DNA of 64,000 nt from Calvatia gigantea (taxonomy: Eukaryota > Basidiomycota > Agaricomycetes > Agaricales > Lycoperdaceae), in the NCBI GenBank assembly GCA_025093985.1, contig JACAAK010000001.1, positions 3,162,001-3,226,000 of the forward strand, in the 5' to 3' direction. The notes beneath the pieces were generated by a model that did not search any database, was not told the DNA's origin, and saw only the letters and a list, made by a program, of their open reading frames with translations. A program made the translations under genes and the position numbers. Positions 57,683 through 64,000 of this stretch are shown one piece after another. Numbering within the stretch: position 1 is the first letter of the stretch; every line of letters begins with the position of its first letter.

Positions 57683-59594
57683 GATGCGGGGTGTGTGTCC
57701 AGTTGTGTGGTATAGCGCACTGGCACGGGGGAGTTCTCGGTGGCGTTGTTACCTCTATCCGAGAATCGTATATAAGGGTCTTGGCCGCCCACACATCCAC
57801 CAATCCCATCACGCGGAGAACCGGATATGTTGCTATTTAGTCTAGTTATTCTCAAGTGGCCTCCAGATCTATCCATGTCAAGGTCGCCGAACGGATCCCC
57901 GAGGGGCAGAGGAAACGCACTCGTGACTCTCACGTTCCGTGGGCGGCGGTGCAGCATTATCAATCCGACCGCGTGCTGCAGTCCCCGCCCTTGCTGTCAG
58001 TGGAAGTTGGTGCTAGGTGCCATGGCATGAGGCGTAGCAACGCTCCTGATCATGCGTGAAGTGCTGGGCCCTGGCATTCTCTGAATGGTCATGTGATCCA
58101 GCCGGTCAATTTGTTTGCCGGTGCCTGCTCTAAAAATGTCCTGCCCCTAAAAATAGCCACACACATGAAGCAAATCCTGGCCAATCCCTCAAGGCCTCAT
58201 CAATCATCCATGGCTCTGAGTCTCTGACGTCTTGAGCCCCGTATCAAGAACCCAGGGAACTTGGTTAGAAATTGCAATGATTGGGACACCCGTGTAAATA
58301 GCAACAGGAACAGTCATTGGCGTCATCATGGAGCCCTCGCTACGAGAAAACCCCAAGGACTAAAAAGACAAGCAGGCGGCATTGAAAATAAAACAACTGT
58401 TCTACCAACGCCTAAAAGCCATATTCGAGTGGATGTGTCAAAAGGTTAAAGGAAAACGGGATCCCGAGAGGGACGCTTCCACAAACGTCCATCCAAGAAT
58501 CGATCAGGACAGGTGCCGCCAGTTCAGAAGGGACATTCCTCATTTTGCTCACCGTTCGATCTCCAGGGGCCTGTTCATCAGATGCGTAACAAATGGGGTG
58601 CGGAGGTATTTGTGTTAGGGTACAAAAGCAGCGGCGACTGAGATAAGTAATACATCCACAAGGCAATTAGATGCGGTTGTGGAGAGTGAGGAAATGCTAG
58701 ATTTGATGGGTCTTGTCTTGATCATTGTTATTTCTAAAACAAAAAAAAGCCAGTGGGACATATTGATGATCCATGATCCATGGTTCCTGGAAAAAGGATT
58801 CTCGGATATTGGGAGTATACCACAGAATGCGACACCCGCGCGGGACACACACAGGACGCTGAGTGTTGTGCCTATTCAAACGGACTCTTACCATGATATT
58901 CTGTTTCCATGATATCTTCGACTGTAGACCGACCCTTAGTCAAAAACCCAGGAGGGTCTTCTGCGCAAACGGCATCCAGCTTCAACGAATCCCGTCGAAG
59001 GATATAATACAGAAGTCAAGAGAAACAATTTAATAATATGTGGGACGCCACTGGCAACTCCCACGAGCAACGACGAGAATGTTTCTCTCAAAAAATAGTC
59101 GCCTTGACATAGTCTTGTCCCGTTATTGATCGGGGATTTCAGTGCCATCGCTCGTAAGTGAAGCACACACGCCCATTTTTTTACACGACCCGGCGTCCGG
59201 ACTTGGAAACCTCGGCACCACACTCATGAAACCGGAACTATTGTTTGTCGCCGCGGACGTGGTGGGCACCAAGCCTTTAACGTTTGAGTGTGAAGGGTAT
59301 CCAGAGATGAGATAAAGTTCAAGGCAACCGATTATAGATCGTTTGAGTGAGGCTTCCATCAATAGATCAGCATGGCAGGCCCTCTACCTCATGTAAGTTA
59401 GTTGTGTACGGAACCTTCAAGATGCTACCGTCCTCGAGCGCTGCGAAGGCTTCTGCGCAGCACCTCGAGGCCGGTCATATGGCTGATCCCTTTATCTGAT
59501 CCCTTTCTCAGGTGGACAGATTCCGTATCTTCTAGGGGTTCAAGGAAGAGTTGGATGTTGCTCAAAAGAGCTGAGTTTAATGCACGATCTCATC
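57683..59594. other. Intergenic, no gene seen
   Basis: About 1.9 kb; no supported gene. Confidence 0.5.
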
Positions 59595-60409
59595 ACCAAG
59601 AGCTATGGTAGAGGTTCAAGCACGAAGAGACCTCGGACTACTACTTCTCATTCCGGACATTCCAGGCAAGTGCGACTCATATCTCTTGTGGGGCTTCCTT
59701 CGTTTAACCGCCACCGTCAAGATTGAGGATACGTTATTTCGTGTCCCTAAGCATCTTTTCCCTATCCGAAATGCCAACCTGCAACCTATACCGCAAGGAA
59801 CCGATAACTGATGATGATCTGGTCAGTTCTTGGAGGAGATATCAAAAAGAACGACTTTCCTCCAATTGCTGCGCGCCGTATACCCGAGGTACGCGGGGGC
59901 AATTCCAAGTCCACCAGATAACTGGAATGCTCCTGTTAGGCAATACAATACAGCCTGAAAGTTTGAGCTCGAACGAGTGGCAAGCTGTGCTCAGCATTGA
60001 GTGAGAACTCTAGGCCTCGACGAATGTCCGTCAGAAAGCCGTCAGAAATTTGAGGGACATCATCTTTGCTGGAGACCCAGTCGAGGCGCTCCTATTGGCG
60101 CAGACGAACCATCTGGAAGAATGGATTACGCCATTAATTGACACCATAGTCAAGACCAAGAGGAACCTCAGCGAGGAAGAGCTCGCGAAAGTTGGCATAC
60201 CAATTGCCATGAAGATTGCGTGGGCACAAGGAGCAGCTGGTACTCCCATCCAGGAAGCGGCTGGTGCTCCCATCCAGGAAGCGGCTGGTGCTCCTATCCA
60301 GGGAGCAGCTGGCACTCCTATCCAGGGAGAGGCTAGTTCTCCTAGTGTGGTGACCGTCTTGAAGGGCAAAAAAAAGAAAGGGGGAAACCAAAAATCATCG
60401 CTGCAGTGA
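59595..60409 (+). pseudogene. BTB/POZ gene, probably decayed, with repeat-containing C-terminus
   Basis: Blocks of a BTB protein in changing frames: DYYFSFRTFQ, a GC-AG intron (CAG|GCAAGT at about 59665), IEDTLFRVPKHLF, then DIKKNDF and, one base out, LQLLRAVYPR, then SSNEWQAVLSIE. After another frame change comes an open 3' part, VRQKAVRNLRDIIFAGDPVE and NHLEEWITPLIDTIVKTKRN, to 60409. The tail holds four 8-residue repeats (AAGTPIQE type) and ends KKKKGGNQKSSLQ. A TAG lies directly upstream of DYYF's frame. The 3' exon from 60050 could still be expressed. Confidence 0.6.
60233..60328 (+). repeat. 24-nt minisatellite, four units
   Basis: Units follow GCAGCTGGTACTCCCATCCA plus four bases; two pairs of units share third-position variants (CCC/CCT, GGAA/GGGA). 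Each encodes AAGTPIQE-like peptides in the BTB ORF. Confidence 0.85.
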
Positions 60410-60449
60410 CATTCTATCATTCCTGAGTAGCACATAGCGGGGAGTACTG

Positions 60450-60890
60450 CTAGCCATCAGGGATCATTTTTGTATTTCCATTTCCTTTCGTACTAAATAA
60501 TACACGTTGGTTATTGTCCAGAATGGCGGCCGACTCTTGTGACACACCTTTCTCCAAATCCTGCCGGTCATATCTACTCATCTCAGGTTCTGACTTTCTC
60601 TTTCGTCCAAAAATGACCTCCTTCCACCCAATCTCCTCTTCCGCCCCCAGTGTGTTGTTACTATCCGAAGGCGCAGGCGGGCGCGCTAACCGGTGCAGCC
60701 TATCCAGCTCGCCCAGCGAGATATCCTTGTCCTCCCGTAGTTGCTTAGCTATTGATTCCAGGATTGACAATCGCGCAGTGACGCGAGCTCTGTCCTCGTT
60801 GGCCGCATGTTTGTGGCTAACGAGGTGGATAGATATGGAGGTTATGGCGAGGGAGTAGACTGTGTGAGGGAGGTAGGTGCTGGTGAACAT
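60450..60890 (-). CDS. Small membrane-associated protein, conserved hypothetical
   Basis: Single open frame, 146 residues. The N-terminus MFTSTYLPHTVYSLAITSIS followed by IHLVSH forms one hydrophobic segment (about 5-24). Next comes a charged helix likely to be coiled coil (RARVTARLSILESIAKQLRE then ISLGELDRLHRLA), then EEIGWKEVIFGRKRK. The pattern of a short membrane anchor, coiled coil and GWREVxFGRK motif occurs in basidiomycete hypothetical proteins as far as I recall; localisation may be mitochondrial. The last 15 residues may be intron read-through. Confidence 0.6.
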   Translation of the reverse strand: MFTSTYLPHTVYSLAITSISIHLVSHKHAANEDRARVTARLSILESIAKQLREDKDISLGELDRLHRLARPPAPSDSNNTLGAEEEIGWKEVIFGRKRKSEPEMSRYDRQDLEKGVSQESAAILDNNQRVLFSTKGNGNTKMIPDG

Positions 60891-61510
60891 TCTGTCACTA
60901 GGGTTACCTAATTCACAAAAAAAAATCGTTTAAATGCCGATCACCCGGAATTTCAACCAGCAATCCCAAAGGATCCAGATTTAACTTGCACCAGAACTTC
61001 TGCCTCGCTATGCTCGCTGAAACCACGCACTTAAAATTTCCAAGGGTGTGAAAAAACTACAAACAAAAATGGCATGTACGAGGGTCGTTACACTGGATCA
61101 TGACTACCAAAGGGAAAACCTAGAAGGGGATGACGTCGATTGCTCCGAAGAAGACATCAAGTCATTATTGTTAACCGTAGCACCTTTGAGTCTGTCTTGC
61201 ATCGATGGTTTTTTTGAAGCGCGTAGAATCCTTGGGGTCAACCTTGAAAGAGTCGACTTTGGGGTCAGAAGTTGCACCACCAGCACCAGCACCGTCCGTC
61301 GAAACACCATCCGTAGTCGAAACATTCTTAACAACGTCCGCCTTCACCTCCGCTCCACCTCCGACACTAGGGAATACAACACCAGAAACAGGGACCGAGG
61401 AACCAGCCCCGGCAGCCTTCCTGCGACGAATCGACAACCTTCCCATCCTTCTCCACATTCCGCTCCAGTTCCAACAAGACACTGGCCGTCATCACTTCTG
61501 CTGTGTCCCC
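60891..61510. other. Intergenic or 3' part of BTB gene
   Basis: Low-complexity Ser/Thr/Pro-coding on several frames; no supported gene. It may include 3' exons of the minus-strand BTB gene. Confidence 0.4.
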
Positions 61511-62872
61511 TCAACTTGCCGCCGCCGGTGCCACGTTTTTTGTTTGTTCGACCTCCTTTGCCGGATGGCGGTGGTACCGCTGACAGGAGTCTCCTGTTTC
61601 TTTGTCGCCGCCTTCTTTTTCTTCGGTTTTTCCCCCACCAGAGTTTCGGGCGCGGGTGTTGAGGGGCGAGACTGGTCGGCTGCTTGTTTGGCCCTGTCGA
61701 TTATCCCCCTTGCGTCCCGTTAACGCCGTTTGCACCTGAAGTCCGTTCCGGCTTCGGGGGACGACGGTGGAACCTGTGGTTGTAGTTGAGAGGTTGTTGC
61801 ACCTGGTGCTGGAGTCGGCGGGGACGGGGTTGCCGTTCGTTGTAGGTGGTGGTGGCACCGTCTGTGCTAGCACCTTCGTGATGGATTGCAGTTGTCCCGT
61901 TGGTAGTTGCACCGTTGCTTTTGACTGTGCCGTTTGTTTTGGTGGCGGTGGAGGAGCCTTCACCGGAGACGGGAGCCAGAGGGGAGGTGGCTAAAGAAAA
62001 ACAGTTCGTTAGTACATTGTGAACAGGGTGCGATAATAACGGCCATCACCGGTCCACCTAGTGGTGTCTCAGGGACCCTATCGTCCTCTGGAGGAGCGAG
62101 TATTCCAAATAAATCCCGCACAAGTGACCCGAGATCAGGCCCATGGAAATTGGAAGGTGAGGGCGAGAGGCAATCAATTGGCGAACGACGGGCGATCTCT
62201 CGAAGACGAGCAATTGTAAGAGCGGTATCGAAACCAAGACGACGACCCTCAGCAGGTGTAAGAGGTTCATCCCGCTCGCAAAGGGCAGCGTACGGCTCAA
62301 TGAGGAGATTACGGTCGAACCTCGTTGTCCTGGTAGACAACCACACGATCGACGTCCTCCATGTGTTGTTTTTCAAGCTCTCGTACAGCAAGGGCCTTCA
62401 CCTCTGGGAATGACCAGCGTTGCGCAAGAACGAGGATTGCCACCCAGTCGTCAGAACAGGTGTGGTAAAGCGAGTATTTTCTATAGGAGGGTGAGAAGAA
62501 GTTACTATAGGCCAAAAAAAAAAAAAAATCACTTACGGGTTGTAGAACACCCAAAGGAAACCTGGCAAACTCAGTGACCTTGACATCGTCCAAGACGATG
62601 GCATTGGTCTCGTTAGTGCCTTGTCGGGTAGCGCCGGGAGAGGCTGGTGTTGCAAGCTTGCCCCGGAAATATCCACTCTCGCGTTCAAAGAAATAAGCGA
62701 TGTACCCTAAAGACGTGATGTTCGACCTGCGGTGAACGCAATCAGCCAGATAGTTGATCGTCTTCAAGCAATGATGACTCACTAAAAGGAACAAATCACC
62801 GCCAGGGAGATAATACTCCTCATAGCGGGTGAGTGAGCGGAAGGAGCCAGAACCGTTCGAATTGTGACCCAT
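61511..62872 (-). CDS. BTB/POZ domain protein, frame-broken
   Basis: Start MGHNSNGSGSFRSLTRYEEY at 62872; exon 1 62872..62783, exon 2 from 62726. Read in order across frames: YYLPGGDLFLL, VEHHVFRVHRLF, then one base on ERESGYFRGKLA, AIVLDDVKVTEFARF, one base on LWVFYNP, an intron, KYSLYHTCSDDWVAILVLAQ, FPEVKALAVREL, then one base on FDRNLLIEPYAALCERDEPL and GFDTALTIARLREIARR. Each shift equals one extra base (near 62700, 62550 and 62330). Without them the protein is a normal BTB protein with a Thr/Pro/Gly-rich C-terminal tail down to about 61.5 kb, whose splicing I cannot resolve. Three identical-type indels suggest either a decaying gene or systematic sequence error. Confidence 0.6.
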
Positions 62873-64000
62873 TTTGAGGAAGGCGGCTTGCTGCGCGAAG
62901 GATGGAAGAGGAGGAGAGGGTAGGTGGTGGAATAAAATTTGGTTGAGATGGTGCTCGGTATTTGAATCCAAGGCTGATAATGGGGAACACGTGTATGGGA
63001 ACACCACGTTGCAGTCGAACCAAACGGTATTCTGCCTCGACACCAATGAACAGGTTTTATCCTTTGGTTCCGATCGACATGAGGCAGCGGTACCCTGAGC
63101 AATTGTTTGCACTGGCCAAAACGTAAACAGTGTAAGTTTTTGGTAACCCTCGTTGTGTCCGCTGTGCCATGAAGTCGTTCTGTACGTCTTGAATTACGCT
63201 GAATGGCCCCCGAAAGCAGTCCCATTGAGCCAAAGGTGCGGTTGTATCAGATTATTGTTCGTGGCCGGAGAGTAAAGTTCGAGTTGGGCGGCCTTCTGTC
63301 CGAACTAATTCCGCCCTGACGCGAAATTCAAACCCCGACCATGTCGCTTCTACGCCCAAAAACAATTTTCATACTCATACTCAACCTTGATGTGGTTTGT
63401 GACAACCCGCAGACGACCAAGGATCTGGTCCAGGACGATTCAAATCTGCTAGAACCTCCTCGAAGTGTTCGGACAAAAATAGCCCCGGTTTTATGAAATC
63501 ATTCATCACATCGATTGTTGACCCAAAACCTCCCTCACAGCCGTATCAGTCCCATCTAAGCGCGGGACGATATTAATGTGATCAGATTTCGACTGCGGCG
63601 GTCATCTGCTGCCCTAAACTCGCGCCTCGAGAGCCGAGGCTTTGAGTAATTGAATACCTGAAAGGTGAATATTGAATTGCAGGTGACAAGTTGATCCAGA
63701 CACCGTTGCCTAGCCTTCGTCACAGTTATCCTTCCAGCCCATCCGCAGCAGAGGTAGCTGTCCGATAAGCGCAAACATGATTCTACTGATTCTACACACC
63801 GCATGTTATGCACGAAAGCAACAGCCTTAGGGCCTTCAGCATTTGGGGGCACAAACCCAAAAGGTCCGGAAGCTTCTATTGACACGGAGTGACACAACAC
63901 AACGAAACGCACAGAACCAGGCATTGCCGAATCAGACCCGGTTCCCCGCACTGGAACTGACCCCCTCCGTATCTGCCGTCGTTTGTGCCGTCGTCCGTGG
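62873..64000. other. Intergenic, no gene seen
   Basis: About 1.1 kb to the window end with only short unsupported ORFs. Confidence 0.5.

Noticed and set aside
61205..61723. 172-codon plus-strand ORF
   Set aside because: Antisense to the low-complexity tail of the BTB gene; composition mirrors the Thr/Pro-rich coding on the other strand.
1..64000. CRISPR arrays, bacterial operons, ribosome binding sites
   Set aside because: The intron-rich gene structure is eukaryotic; no regularly spaced repeats or prokaryotic signals were seen.

Overview
The window is eukaryotic nuclear DNA from a mushroom-forming basidiomycete (Agaricomycetes). Genes are split by many 48-75 nt GT-AG introns, with a few GC-AG introns. 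The families are typical of that class: a long-type unspecific peroxygenase, CYP63-like P450s, a GH71 alpha-1,3-glucanase, NACHT and BTB/POZ proteins, a fungal DUF4246 protein, and intron-containing tRNA-Gly genes. There are no operons. All exon joins below were assembled by eye from splice sites and family conservation.

Layout. 0-13 kb: 3' end of a PABA synthase gene (pabB-like), a KEN-box/FGF nuclear protein with sororin-like features, an NTF2/SnoaL-like protein, a 12-exon GH71 gene, a palindrome-rich gap, a CYP63-like P450 with a 3' frameshift, and an F-box protein on the minus strand. 13-24 kb: a segmental duplication. An intact tRNA-Gly + microbial-type PARG gene + small secreted Cys-rich protein unit is followed by a second tRNA-Gly with a decayed PARG copy, a Vps3/TGFBRAP1-like fragment cut at both ends, and a third decayed PARG copy. 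The secreted-protein signal peptide of the third unit is fused to an unrelated membrane-anchored coding region. 24-34 kb: a NACHT gene with a frameshift, a decayed beta-trefoil lectin-like gene, an almost empty stretch, an intact HAD phosphatase and a 3' fragment of inositol oxygenase. 34-47 kb: a peroxygenase lacking its C-terminal segment, a complete dynamin-like GTPase, two small membrane-protein genes whose 3' ends overlap, and a 1387-residue low-complexity protein. 47-53 kb: a broken DUF4246 gene abutting the 3' part of KRI1, and two unrecognised minus-strand ORFs. 53-64 kb: an intact double-BTB gene, an inverted decayed copy of the P450, a decayed BTB gene with a 24-nt minisatellite, a small membrane protein and a third, frame-broken BTB gene.

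Intact housekeeping-type genes (HAD phosphatase, dynamin, GH71, double-BTB) alternate with many partial genes: MIOX, Vps3, KRI1, DUF4246, lectin, P450 copy 2, and two BTB loci. This looks like a rearranged accessory or subtelomere-like region where duplication has made gene fragments and at least two chimeric junctions. Several loci differ from their relatives by single-base indels, so some apparent pseudogenes could be assembly errors. No genes here form an obvious shared pathway. The strongest candidates for new biology are the duplicated tRNA-Gly/PARG/secreted-protein unit and the signal-peptide fusion it produced.
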